DNA from: Clostridiales bacterium DTU033
GTDB taxonomy: Bacteria; Bacillota; Clostridia; Oscillospirales; Acutalibacteraceae
Assembly: GCA_001513365.1 (NCBI GenBank)
Contig: LFTH01000067.1
Coordinates: 1-45,744, forward strand
Reading direction: 5' to 3'
Length of the DNA stretch: 45,744 nucleotides
Shown: positions 27,804-37,710 of the stretch, one piece after another
How the letters are laid out: every line of letters starts with the position of its first letter
Position numbering within the stretch: the stretch's first letter is position 1
The notes under the pieces: model-generated
The model's database searches: none
What the model was told of the DNA's origin: nothing
What the model saw: only the letters and a program-made list of their open reading frames with translations
Position numbers and translations under genes: made by a program

Positions 27804-28618
27804 CAATCCAAAGCATGCGGATTGATACCGCGCTGGTGAAGCGGGGGCTTGTAAGCAGCCGGGAACGCGCAAGGCGGCTTATCCTCGCGGGCGCGGTACA
27901 TGTCAACGGGCAGGTTGTCTTAAAGCCGTCTGTCGCGGTTTTCCCTTCTGATATAATTGAGCTGCAGGAATGCGCAGAGACAAGGTATGTGAGCCGGGGA
28001 GGGCTGAAGCTCGAAAAGGCGATACGTCTGGGCGGATACGATTTGAATAACACGACCGCGATAGATGTCGGGGCGTCCGCCGGCGGATTTACCGACTGCA
28101 TGCTGCAGCACGGCGCGGCTTTGGTGTACGCGGTGGATGTGGGGCACGGGCAGCTTAATCAAAAGCTGGTTTCGGACCAGAGGGTGGTCAGCCTTGAAGG
28201 GGTCGACATACGCGATTTTGAACGGCTTTCAAAAACAATCCCGCCGAATTCTGCGGATTTTTGCGCGTTTGACGTTGCCTTTATATCGGTAACAAAGGTT
28301 TTCCCGTCCGTAATCCCGTTTCTTAAAAAGAATGCCGGCGCCGTCTGCCTGATTAAACCCCAGTTTGAGGCGGGCAGGGGAAATACAGGCAAACGCGGGG
28401 TGGTAACAAATCCGAAGGTGCATAAAAGCGTGATTGAGCGGACGGTATCGTTTTTTGGTGAGCACGGGTTTGGACTTTTGGGGCTGACATATTCGCCGGT
28501 AAAAGGCGGCGACGGGAATATAGAGCACCTTGCGCTGCTGCGACAGGGACAGCGCACTGCCGGTTCAATCAATGCGGGCGATATCGTCAGCGAAGCTCAC
28601 GACGTTTTTAGAGGATAA
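27785..28618 (+). CDS. tlyA: TlyA family rRNA 2'-O-methyltransferase / hemolysin-like
   Basis: S4 domain RIDTALVKRGLVSSRERARRLILAGAVHVNG, DVGASAGGFTDCMLQHGA, DVAFISVTKV. Confidence 0.94.
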   Translation: MGPDGLTIQSMRIDTALVKRGLVSSRERARRLILAGAVHVNGQVVLKPSVAVFPSDIIELQECAETRYVSRGGLKLEKAIRLGGYDLNNTTAIDVGASAGGFTDCMLQHGAALVYAVDVGHGQLNQKLVSDQRVVSLEGVDIRDFERLSKTIPPNSADFCAFDVAFISVTKVFPSVIPFLKKNAGAVCLIKPQFEAGRGNTGKRGVVTNPKVHKSVIERTVSFFGEHGFGLLGLTYSPVKGGDGNIEHLALLRQGQRTAGSINAGDIVSEAHDVFRG

Positions 28619-28629
28619 CAGAAAATATA

Positions 28630-29487
28630 TTGCGAAAGTATGGTGTTTATATGCTGATTGCATTGGTCGCAAACGACAAGGCGCCGGACGTCTGTTCTTC
28701 GGTCGGTGAGGTGCGGTCGGTGTTGGAAAAACTGGGCGCCGGGGTTTTAATGCCGCCGGAAGGCTCGTCCTTTCCCGATAACCTGAAAGATGATTTTTTG
28801 AAGTTTTGCGATGTGGTGGTTGTGCTCGGCGGGGACGGCACAATAATCCATACGGCAAAAAACGCTGCCCTTTTCGACAAACCGGTGCTCGGAATAAACT
28901 GCGGCACTCTTGGGTTCATGGCAGGGCTTGAGATTGACGAGCTGTCAAAGCTGTCGGCGCTGATGGACGGCAGGTATTCGGTGGAGCACAGAATGATGTT
29001 GGATATCGAGGTTTGTTCAGCGGACGGCAAGGTTTCGGAATTTTCCGCGCTCAACGAAGCGGTTTTATCCCGCGGCTCGCTGTCCCGCATGGTTGAGTTT
29101 GAGGTTTCCACCGAACGCGAGAATGTCCTGACTTACCGCGCGGACGGCGTAATGGTCGCCACTCCGACCGGCTCCACCGCCTACTCATTGTCTGCGGGCG
29201 GGCCGATTGTGGACCCGGCGGTCAGGTGCCTGTTGCTGACCCCGATTTGCGCCCATTCCCTGCACGCGCGCTCGTATATTTTCAGTGAGGATACCCGGAT
29301 TTGCCTGAGGACGGTCAGTGCCGACCCGCACGAGGTGTTTTTGACCGTTGACGGCGAACAGTGCGTGCAGATTAATCCGGAGGACAGGCTGTGCATAAAA
29401 CGTTCCAAAACGTTTGCGCGCCTTATTATAATCGAGGAGAAGTCGTTTTATAAGCTGCTGAACCAAAAGCTGATAAAACGCCGGTAA
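28630..29487 (+). CDS. nadK: NAD kinase (start may be the ATG at 28651)
   Basis: VVLGGDGTIIHTAKNAALFDKPVLGINCGTLGFMAGLE, VMVATPTGSTAYSLSAGGPIVDP. Confidence 0.95.
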   Translation: MRKYGVYMLIALVANDKAPDVCSSVGEVRSVLEKLGAGVLMPPEGSSFPDNLKDDFLKFCDVVVVLGGDGTIIHTAKNAALFDKPVLGINCGTLGFMAGLEIDELSKLSALMDGRYSVEHRMMLDIEVCSADGKVSEFSALNEAVLSRGSLSRMVEFEVSTERENVLTYRADGVMVATPTGSTAYSLSAGGPIVDPAVRCLLLTPICAHSLHARSYIFSEDTRICLRTVSADPHEVFLTVDGEQCVQINPEDRLCIKRSKTFARLIIIEEKSFYKLLNQKLIKRR

Positions 29488-29511
29488 AACGAGGATTGGG
29501 GAGAAGCTCAA

Positions 29512-29964
29512 ATGAAATCCAAGCGGCATGCAAAGATACTCGAAATCATAAAATCACACCCGATTACCACACAGGAAGAGCTGCTCAAACACCTCAACGA
29601 CAGCGGCTTTAAGGTAACACAGGCAACCATCTCCCGTGACATCAAGGAGCTCAGGCTGATAAAAACCCTTGACAGCAGCGGGAACTATCATTATTCTACG
29701 GTCCAGCAGGAAAGCGAGGATTTATCCTCAAAATTTCACTCCCTCTTTGCCGACACGGTAATCAACGTGGACTATGCCGGGAATATTGTGGTTGTGAAAT
29801 GCCTGTCCGGCATGGCGTCGGCTGTCTGCGCCGCATTGGACGCGCTCAACCGCCCGGATATTGTGGGAACGATTTCGGGCGACGACACCTTTATCTGCAT
29901 TATGAGGAATGAGAATTATTCTTTGGAGCTTTTCAAAGAGCTTAATAAGCTTATTAAGGATTGA
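29512..29964 (+). CDS. argR: Arginine repressor
   Basis: KILEIIKSHPITTQEELLKHLNDSGFKVTQATISRDIKELRLIK, GTISGDDTFICIMRNE. Confidence 0.95.
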   Translation: MKSKRHAKILEIIKSHPITTQEELLKHLNDSGFKVTQATISRDIKELRLIKTLDSSGNYHYSTVQQESEDLSSKFHSLFADTVINVDYAGNIVVVKCLSGMASAVCAALDALNRPDIVGTISGDDTFICIMRNENYSLELFKELNKLIKD

Positions 29965-30000
29965 TTAGTCAACCCGCATGCTGCGGTATCGGAAGGGGCA

Positions 30001-31680
30001 ATGCTGAACATGCTGTCCAGCCTTCACATTGAAAATATTGCGGTCATCGAAAAAGCCGAGATTGAACTCGGCTTTGGACTTAATATTCTGACAGGCGAAA
30101 CAGGTGCCGGCAAATCAATCGTGATAGACGCGATTAACGCTGTTTTGGGCGAACGCGTCAGCAAGGACATCGTCCGCACAGGCAGCGGCGAAGCGCGGAT
30201 AACCGCCGTCTTTACCGATATTTCCGAAAAAAACTTAAGGCAGCTGAATGAGCTTGGATACCCCGCGGACGAGGACGGCTCCCTTTTAATTCAGCGGACG
30301 ATTTCCGCCGACGGCAGGGGCGGCTGCCGGATTAACGGCCAGCCCTCTACAATATCAATGCTCAGGACAATCGGGCGCATGCTTGTGAATATCCACGGCC
30401 AGCATGAGAACCAGTCCTTGCTGTCGCCCGAAACCCATCTGTTTTACTTAGAGCAGATAGGCGGCATAGTCCCGCTGCATGAGGAATACAGGCGGGCATA
30501 CCGCGAAATGTGTCGGATAAAGGAACTGCTTGAGCAGTCGAAGATGGACGAGGGTCTTAAAGCCAGGAAAATAGATATACTGCAGTTTCAGATTAATGAG
30601 ATTGAAGCAGCTCAAATCCGCCCGGGCGAGGAAGAAGAATTATCCGCCCAGAGGGATTTGTACCGCAATGCCGAAAAAATTGCGGTTGCAATCAGCGGCG
30701 CGAGGGAGCAGCTTTTGGGCGGCGACGGCAGCGCGGGGGCGTTGGAGCTTTTATCCGACGCGGTTTCACAGGTTAATTTCGCCGGGCAGTATGTTGAAAG
30801 CATGGCGGAACTCGGCAAAAAGCTCGAAAGCCTGATGTATGATTTGGAGGAGTATTCCGGGGAACTGCGGGATTTCTTCTCGCAGCTGGATTTTGAACCC
30901 GACGACCTTGAACAGGTCGAGGAAAGGCTTGATTTAATCCGCAGGCTTAAGTCAAAATACGGCGGCAGCGAGCAGGCGGTTCTGGATTATTTGGAGCAGG
31001 CGAAAAAGGAGCTTGAAGAAATCGAGCTGTCCGACGTCCGTATAGAGCAGTTGAACGGGGAGCTTAAGCGGGCTGAAAGCATGGTCAATGAGCTTGCAAA
31101 AAAGCTGTCAGACGAAAGGCGGAAAGCCGCTAAAAAATTTGAGCAGAATGTGAATGAGCAGCTGAATTATCTCGATATGCCGAACGTCCGGTTCAGTGTG
31201 GACATTCGACCAATCGAACCCGGCCCGAACGGCATTGACCGGGTGGAATTTCTTATAGCGCCAAACCCCGGCGAGCCCCCTAAACCTATCGCAAGGATTG
31301 CCTCCGGCGGTGAGCTTTCCCGCATTATGCTTGCGCTGAAATCGGTGATGGCGGACGCGGACGACATAGATACCCTAATATTTGACGAAATAGACTCCGG
31401 CATAAGCGGTATGGCCGCCAGCAAGATAGGGATAAAGCTGCGCGAAATCTCTGAAAAACGTCAGGTGATTTGCGTAACCCACTTAGCCCAGATAAGCGCG
31501 CAGGCGCGCAATCATTTCCTGATAGTAAAGAACGTCAGAGGCGGGCGTACATATACCGATGTCCTGCCGCTGGACTATCAGGGCAGGGTGAAGGAGCTGG
31601 CGCGGATTATCGGCGGGGTAATCAGCGAGGCGGCGCTGCAGACGGCAAGGGAAATGCTGAGCAACGCGGGCTGGAATTGA
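30001..31680 (+). CDS. recN: DNA repair protein RecN
   Basis: LTGETGAGKSIVIDAINAVLGERV, VNIHGQHENQSLL, ASGGELSRIMLALK, DEIDSGISG. Confidence 0.96.
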   Translation: MLNMLSSLHIENIAVIEKAEIELGFGLNILTGETGAGKSIVIDAINAVLGERVSKDIVRTGSGEARITAVFTDISEKNLRQLNELGYPADEDGSLLIQRTISADGRGGCRINGQPSTISMLRTIGRMLVNIHGQHENQSLLSPETHLFYLEQIGGIVPLHEEYRRAYREMCRIKELLEQSKMDEGLKARKIDILQFQINEIEAAQIRPGEEEELSAQRDLYRNAEKIAVAISGAREQLLGGDGSAGALELLSDAVSQVNFAGQYVESMAELGKKLESLMYDLEEYSGELRDFFSQLDFEPDDLEQVEERLDLIRRLKSKYGGSEQAVLDYLEQAKKELEEIELSDVRIEQLNGELKRAESMVNELAKKLSDERRKAAKKFEQNVNEQLNYLDMPNVRFSVDIRPIEPGPNGIDRVEFLIAPNPGEPPKPIARIASGGELSRIMLALKSVMADADDIDTLIFDEIDSGISGMAASKIGIKLREISEKRQVICVTHLAQISAQARNHFLIVKNVRGGRTYTDVLPLDYQGRVKELARIIGGVISEAALQTAREMLSNAGWN

Positions 31681-31717
31681 AAACCATACCGCAGGTTATA
31701 TGTATTGAGGGGTTTGA

Positions 31718-32311
31718 ATGGAAAATTCAAGGTTTGAAAAGCAGCTTGAGTTTTTGATTAAAGCCGATAAGCTGAAAAACGTGTTAAGGCAGACGGTGTT
31801 GGTCGACGAATCAAGGCAGGAGACGGTTGCGGAACACTCATGGCATTTTGCCCTGACGGCCGCGACGTTGCTTGAATACTCAAACTTTCCGAAAATCGAC
31901 ATGCTGAAAGTGCTGAAAATGGCGCTGGTCCATGATTTGGTCGAAGTATATGCCGGGGACACCTTCGCCTATGACGAAGCCGGCTACGCAGATAAAGAGG
32001 AGAGGGAAAAAGAAGCCGCTGACAGGATATTCGGCTTGCTGCCGGAGGAACAGGCGGCGGAGTTCCGCGGACTGTGGGAAGAATTTGAAGCCATGAAAAC
32101 GCCCGAAGCGGTTTACGCCGCGGCTGTGGACAGGCTGCAGCCGTTTATCAACAACTACATGACAAGAGGGCATACATGGAGGCTGCACAAAGTTACAAGC
32201 GACAAGGTTTACAGGCGGATGGAAGTTGTTAAACAGGCTATGCCGGAGCTTTGGGGCTTTGTGGATGAAGTAATACGGGATTCGATTAAAAAGGGATATA
32301 TAAAGGAGTAG
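31718..32311 (+). CDS. HD-domain phosphohydrolase (YfbR-like)
   Basis: AEHSWHFALTA, ALVHDLVEVYAGDTFAYD. Confidence 0.88.
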   Translation: MENSRFEKQLEFLIKADKLKNVLRQTVLVDESRQETVAEHSWHFALTAATLLEYSNFPKIDMLKVLKMALVHDLVEVYAGDTFAYDEAGYADKEEREKEAADRIFGLLPEEQAAEFRGLWEEFEAMKTPEAVYAAAVDRLQPFINNYMTRGHTWRLHKVTSDKVYRRMEVVKQAMPELWGFVDEVIRDSIKKGYIKE

Positions 32312-32357
32312 TGCGTTCCTTAAATCCGGCGGATTGCGCCGGAATGAGACAGTAAAA

Positions 32358-32394
32358 AAACCGCCAGCTTTTAAAACCCGAAAGCCGGCGGTTT
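32358..32394. terminator. Bidirectional terminator between convergent HD-domain and asnB genes
   Basis: AAACCGCC/GGCGGTTT inverted repeat flanked by A/T tracts. Confidence 0.8.
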
Positions 32395-32410
32395 ATAAGT
32401 GTCCCGATTG

Positions 32411-34282
32411 TTAAGACTGCTGATTTTCCTGACTTTTTGAATTGCCCGGGAAATATATGTCGTACCACAGCAGAAACACGTAGATTGTCCATATCTTCCG
32501 GCTGTTGTCCCGCTTGCCCCTGTAATGCTGGTCAAGCAGCCGCAGCAGTTCGCCGGTATTAAAGAAGCGCTGTGCGGCGGGGGAAAGGAATGCGGCTTTG
32601 ACGCGGCTGTAATACTTTTCCTGCCTGAGCCAGACGCGGATTGGCACCGGAAACCCCAGTTTTGGCCTGTCGGCCGGCTTTTCCGGTATCCGCCTTTTTG
32701 CGGCAAGCCGCATCGCGTATTTTGTGGTGCCGCCCGCAATCCTGTGTTTTACGGGTATGCGGGAGGCGACCGCGAAAACCTCTTTGTCAAGAAACGGCAC
32801 CCGCAGTTCCAGAGAATGAGCCATGCTCATACGGTCGGCTTTAAGCAGAATATCCCCGACCATCCAGCGGTTGATGTCGAGGTACTGCATACGGGTTACG
32901 TCGTCCTGTCCCTTTGTCTTTTGATAGATTGACGACACCATTTCCGCGGGGTCGGTCGCCGGAATATTTTTCAACAGCCGCTGTTTTTCCTGCCTGTTGA
33001 AGATATATGCGTTTCCGATAAAGCGTTCTTCAATAGTCTTTGAGCCCCGGATGATAAAGGACTTGCCCTTGAAATCTGGGAACACCGACACAACCGCGGC
33101 AAGCGCCCTGCGCAGCCAGCGCGGCAGCTTTTGATAACCGGCGAGCGAATAGGGTTCGTGGTATATCCGGTATCCGCCGAAAAGCTCGTCCGCACCTTCC
33201 CCCGAAAGCACCACCTTGACGAGTTCAGACGCAAGGCGCGACACAAAATACAGCGCGACGCAGGACGGGTCGGCGAGCGGCTGGTCAAGGTGGTAAAGGA
33301 CGTCGGGCAGTGAGTTCCAGTATTCGTCGTCGCTGATGACATGGGAGTAATGCTCAATTCCGAAATGTTTTGCGAGCGCAGAGGCGTATTCGCACTCGTT
33401 GTAATGGGAGCCGCTGTCAAACCCGACGGTGAAAGCCTTTTGTCCGGAGAAAAAGCTGGCGACCAGACTTGAATCCACTCCGCTTGACAAGAAGCAGCCT
33501 ACTTCAACGTCGCTGATACGGTGCGCCTCGACCGAATTGGCAAATGCGCGGTCGATTTCGTTTACCGCTTCTTCCAAAACCATGCTGTCGTCGGGGTTGA
33601 AGGTGGAATCCCAATACCGGTGCTCGCTGATTTCGCCGTTTTTGTACCACATATAGTGGGCCGGCGGCAGGCAGTAGACGTTTTTGAAAAATGTCTCGCG
33701 GGGGACCGAGTACTGGAAAGAAAGATAGCCGTCCAAAGCCTGCTCGTTGAACTCGCAGGAAAAGCCGGGGTGTTCGAGTATGCACTTGATTTCTGACGCA
33801 AATATTATTTGCCCGTCCGGAAGCAGTGTATAGTGCATAGGCTTTACGCCAAAATAATCGCGGGCGACGAAAAGCGAATGGTCGGCGCAGTTCCATATTG
33901 CAAAGGCGAACATGCCGCGCAGCTTTGTCAGAAGCTCCTCGCGCCACTCCTCAAAACCGTGCAGCAGCACCTCGCTGTCCGATTCAGTTGTAAAGGTGTG
34001 CCCCTTCTCAATCAGTTCGTCGCGCAGAGCGCGGTAGTTGTATATCTCGCCGTTGACTGTCAGAACAAGGGATTTGTCCTCGTTATACAGAGGCTGGTCT
34101 CCGGTTTTTAAATCAATTATGCTAAGGCGGCGAAAACCAATCGCAATGCTGTCGCGCTGACCCTCTCCGGAAATATGGTACCCTTCAGAATCCGGCCCGC
34201 GGTGGGCAATACGCCGGGTCATCGCGCGCAGCACCTCTTCGCGATTTTCAATCTGGCCGGTAAATCCGCAAAAACCGCACAT
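32411..34282 (-). CDS. asnB: Asparagine synthase (glutamine-hydrolysing)
   Basis: MCGFCGFTGQIENREEVLRAM, RRLSIIDL, GEIYNYRALRDEL, FLSSGVDSSLVASF, SGEGADELFGGY. Confidence 0.96.
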   Translation of the reverse strand: MCGFCGFTGQIENREEVLRAMTRRIAHRGPDSEGYHISGEGQRDSIAIGFRRLSIIDLKTGDQPLYNEDKSLVLTVNGEIYNYRALRDELIEKGHTFTTESDSEVLLHGFEEWREELLTKLRGMFAFAIWNCADHSLFVARDYFGVKPMHYTLLPDGQIIFASEIKCILEHPGFSCEFNEQALDGYLSFQYSVPRETFFKNVYCLPPAHYMWYKNGEISEHRYWDSTFNPDDSMVLEEAVNEIDRAFANSVEAHRISDVEVGCFLSSGVDSSLVASFFSGQKAFTVGFDSGSHYNECEYASALAKHFGIEHYSHVISDDEYWNSLPDVLYHLDQPLADPSCVALYFVSRLASELVKVVLSGEGADELFGGYRIYHEPYSLAGYQKLPRWLRRALAAVVSVFPDFKGKSFIIRGSKTIEERFIGNAYIFNRQEKQRLLKNIPATDPAEMVSSIYQKTKGQDDVTRMQYLDINRWMVGDILLKADRMSMAHSLELRVPFLDKEVFAVASRIPVKHRIAGGTTKYAMRLAAKRRIPEKPADRPKLGFPVPIRVWLRQEKYYSRVKAAFLSPAAQRFFNTGELLRLLDQHYRGKRDNSRKIWTIYVFLLWYDIYFPGNSKSQENQQS

Positions 34283-34548
34283 AAATTACGCTCCTTATAC
34301 TTCTGTAGGTTTTGAACAACCAATACAGAAAATATAACAGATTTTATTTTTGGTGTAAACACTATTGAGCAGAAATGCGGGCATTTATTGCTAAATTTTA
34401 TCATAAGGGCAAAAAATATAAGGCAGGGAGCTTGAAACCGCGGCGGTTTTCTGGTATCTTTTTTAAGGTCGGGATAATAAACAATACATCTTTGATATTT
34501 GCTGTCCGTCCCCCGGATACACCACCGATTGTCAGAATGGAGATTTGC

Positions 34549-35250
34549 ATGTTCAAGTACGAGATACACCTGCATTCCTCGGCTTGCAGCGCCTGCGCGG
34601 TATCCACCGCCGAGGAAATGGTGGCTGCCGCCAAAGAGAAGAATTATGCCGGCGTTGCTTTTACCAACCATTTTTACTGCGGCAACACCGCGGTTGACCG
34701 AAAGCTCAGCTGGAGGGAGTTTGTTGAAGCCTACGAACAGGATTACCTTAGGGCCGCGAAGGTAGGAAAAGCCCTTGATATTGACGTGTTTTTCGGCATT
34801 GAGACGGTATATGAGCCGGGCAAGGAGGCGCTGATTTACGGGATTGAGCCTGAACTTATAAAAAACGCGCCGTTTTTGAAGGGTTGCGGTATTGAGCAGT
34901 TATCCGAGTTTGTGCGAAAAAACGGCGGGTTTATAGCCGCCGCCCACCCGCTCAGACGGAGGGACTACATTCCCGACCCCGACAAAGAGCCCGACATGCG
35001 TTATTTCGACGCGATTGAGGCGTACAATCTCGGCAATACGGACGAGGACAACCAGAGGGCTTTTGACTTTGCCAGAAGGAAGAAAGTGCCGGCGATTTCG
35101 AGCGGGGACGTTCACAACAAAGAGAATCTGGGCAAAAGCGGACTGGCTTTCTTTGAGCGGCTGTATACGCCCGAGCGGCTTGTTGAGGCATTGAAAAAAC
35201 AGCGGTACCGGCTGATAATTGACGGCAAAATCATTGAGGATTTGCCATAA
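34549..35250 (+). CDS. PHP-domain phosphoesterase-like protein
   Basis: YEIHLHSSACSACAVSTAEEMVAAAKEKNYAGVAFTNHF, AAHPLRRRDY, SSGDVHNKENLG. Confidence 0.88.
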   Translation: MFKYEIHLHSSACSACAVSTAEEMVAAAKEKNYAGVAFTNHFYCGNTAVDRKLSWREFVEAYEQDYLRAAKVGKALDIDVFFGIETVYEPGKEALIYGIEPELIKNAPFLKGCGIEQLSEFVRKNGGFIAAAHPLRRRDYIPDPDKEPDMRYFDAIEAYNLGNTDEDNQRAFDFARRKKVPAISSGDVHNKENLGKSGLAFFERLYTPERLVEALKKQRYRLIIDGKIIEDLP

Positions 35251-35274
35251 TATTAAATATTCTGTTAGTACGGC

Positions 35275-35316
35275 AAACCCCATTCGCGGCATTGGCCCGC
35301 GAATGGGGTTTTTGCG
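35275..35316 (+). terminator. Terminator CCCCATTCGCGG...CCGCGAATGGGGTTTTTG
   Basis: Strong inverted repeat with T tract. Confidence 0.88.
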
Positions 35317-35442
35317 TATGGCCTGCGGTTAGAAAAAAATAGAATTTAGCAAAACAAAACATATTTCAAGGAATTAGTAACAGAATATATATGCCGAAAC
35401 AGAACATAAGAACAATCGATGTATGAAAGGGTTGGATAGGGT

Positions 35443-36372
35443 ATGAAAAAATATATAGCTTTGTTTGCCTTTACATCGATTATAATAGCGGGGATGCTTT
35501 ATTTTAGCGCAAGGCAGAGTTACCCCGGCACACTGGTTTCGGTATATGAAGTCAGACCGACAAAGGTTACGCAGACTGTAACATGTTCGGGAAGGATTGA
35601 GGCGGCTGAAAGCGAAGACGTGTATGTGGACATTCCCTGCGTTGCGGACAGGGTGTTCGTTTCGGCGGGAGATGAGGTGAAAAAAGGGGATACTCTGTTT
35701 ACGGTTGACGTCAAAGCCACAAAGCAGGTAATCGCCGCGGCTGCGGGAGTATCGTCGGCAATGATTACCGACGACAGGATAAAGGAAAAAATCACCTCGC
35801 CGGTTTCCGGAAAAATCCGGTCAATCAACGTATCGCCGGGGAAAACGGTGGACAGCCAGTCGCCCTGTGCGATGATTTCATCCGGCGACGCGCTTTTAGT
35901 CAAGGTGGCAATTCAGGAAAGCAAACTGAAGGATATCAAAGTCGGGCAGCCTGCCAGAATATCCGGTATTGCGTTTGAGAAGGAAGAGTATTCGGGTATC
36001 GTGTCGCAGATAGCGAGTTCCGCGCGCCAGCAGTATGTCGGCACCATTACCGAAACGGTTGTGGACGCGGTGATTACCTTAACCGAAAAGGACGAATCGC
36101 TTAAGCCCGGACTTTCCGCAAAATCCGTTATTGTTGTGGGAGAGCAGCAAAACTGTATAGTGATACCCTACGAGTACGTGATGCAGGATGAAGAAAACAA
36201 CGAGTATGTGTATCTATACAACGACGGGTACTGCATTAAACGGGTAATCCGAACAGGGAAGGAATTCAGCAACGGCTATGAAATCCTTTCAGGTATTGCC
36301 GAAGGGGACAGGGTGATACAAAACCCGGACGGCATAACAAAACCAGGGGAGAGGGTAAGACTGAAACCCTGA
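35443..36372 (+). CDS. HlyD/MacA-type membrane fusion protein (efflux periplasmic adaptor family)
   Basis: N-terminal TM, SVYEVRPTKVTQTVTCSGRIEAAESEDVYVDIPC, SPVSGKIRSINVSPGKTV, GLSAKSVIVVGEQQNCIVIPYEYV. Confidence 0.88.
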   Translation: MKKYIALFAFTSIIIAGMLYFSARQSYPGTLVSVYEVRPTKVTQTVTCSGRIEAAESEDVYVDIPCVADRVFVSAGDEVKKGDTLFTVDVKATKQVIAAAAGVSSAMITDDRIKEKITSPVSGKIRSINVSPGKTVDSQSPCAMISSGDALLVKVAIQESKLKDIKVGQPARISGIAFEKEEYSGIVSQIASSARQQYVGTITETVVDAVITLTEKDESLKPGLSAKSVIVVGEQQNCIVIPYEYVMQDEENNEYVYLYNDGYCIKRVIRTGKEFSNGYEILSGIAEGDRVIQNPDGITKPGERVRLKP

Positions 36373-36385
36373 AGGAGGCGGATAA

Positions 36386-37579
36386 ATGTTTGATATATTC
36401 CTTTGCGCGATAAAAAGCCTTTTTAGAAAAAGGCTGCGCACCGTACTTACAGCCGGCAGTATCACAATCGGCGTGATGATGGTGGTAATTGTAACGATAA
36501 TCAGCAGCGCGGGCAAACGGGTGGTCAACAAGGAGTTTCAAAGCCTCGGCCTGTCCGGAATTTCAATCACCACCACCCAGAGCGCTGTAAACGACGGGCA
36601 GCATGGCATTTCCGCCGAAGGGCTTGAGGTTATCAGAAATACCCGCAACGTCTCGACCGCTATGCCGCTGTTAATCCAGTTTGCCAGTTCGCTGATAAGA
36701 GACACGCGCTGCGACACTATTATATGCGGCATTGACGCGGGCGCGGTTCAGGCAATTTCGCTGCACTTAAAGTACGGGCGGATGATTACAAAAGGGGATG
36801 TGCGCTCGGTAGAGAATATCTGCGTCATAGACGAAACCCTCGCAAAAACTGCATACGGCAGGGAGAATATCACCGGCAAAACCATAAGCCTTCAAATCAA
36901 CGGCGTCGACAACCAGTTTTTGATTGTCGGGATTGCTAAAGCCGGCAGCGCGCTTTTAAGCAACCTTGGGGAGATTATCCCGGGCATGGTATATATCCCT
37001 TACAGCACCCTCCAGACTCTGACCGGCAGGATGAATTTCGACCAGGTCGCGGTGCGTGTCGCAAATCAGGGGGAGATTGCCGAAACCGGAAGCCAGATAA
37101 TTAAAAGGCTGGAGCATTTGACAGGGAGCCGCGGCTATTTCCGCGCAGAAAACTTAACCCTCCACAGGGACAGGCTGGGAGGGCTGCTTGACATCATCGG
37201 CCTGATTTTGACCGCGCTGAGCGCTATTTCAATGGTTGTGTCCGGCCTTGGGATTATGACGATTATGCTGGTTTCTGTCAATGAGAGAATGCGTGAAATC
37301 GGGATAAAAAAATCCATCGGCGCGTCAAGGGGGAGGATTATGCTGGAGTTTTTGACCGAATCCGTCGCGATTTCACTGATTGGAAGCCTGACAGGGATTA
37401 TAATCGGCAGCGCGGTTTCGGCGGTGGGGCTTGGGTTGTACGGGCAAAGCATGCCGTTCATCCTCCGCGACATGGCGGCCATTGTGTTTGTGTCGATCGC
37501 AATCGGAGCGGTTTTCGGGGTTTACCCTGCGGTCAAAGCCGCAAAACTCAGACCGGTTGACGCATTGAGAATGGAGTAA
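36386..37579 (+). CDS. MacB/FtsX-type ABC transporter permease
   Basis: AIKSLFRKRLRTVLTAGSITIGVMMVVIV, MREIGIKKSIGASRGRIMLEFLTESVAISLIG, FGVYPAVKAAKLRPVDALRME. Confidence 0.92.
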   Translation: MFDIFLCAIKSLFRKRLRTVLTAGSITIGVMMVVIVTIISSAGKRVVNKEFQSLGLSGISITTTQSAVNDGQHGISAEGLEVIRNTRNVSTAMPLLIQFASSLIRDTRCDTIICGIDAGAVQAISLHLKYGRMITKGDVRSVENICVIDETLAKTAYGRENITGKTISLQINGVDNQFLIVGIAKAGSALLSNLGEIIPGMVYIPYSTLQTLTGRMNFDQVAVRVANQGEIAETGSQIIKRLEHLTGSRGYFRAENLTLHRDRLGGLLDIIGLILTALSAISMVVSGLGIMTIMLVSVNERMREIGIKKSIGASRGRIMLEFLTESVAISLIGSLTGIIIGSAVSAVGLGLYGQSMPFILRDMAAIVFVSIAIGAVFGVYPAVKAAKLRPVDALRME

Positions 37580-37710
37580 CCGGATTTGCGCTCAATATAA
37601 AATATAAAGCTTTATGCAATAAAAAACGGGCGGATATGCAAATCCGCCCCTCAGTTTAATATAAACAATTATCCAGCTGTAAACGCAAAGCCCATGGCTT
37701 TATTATTAGC

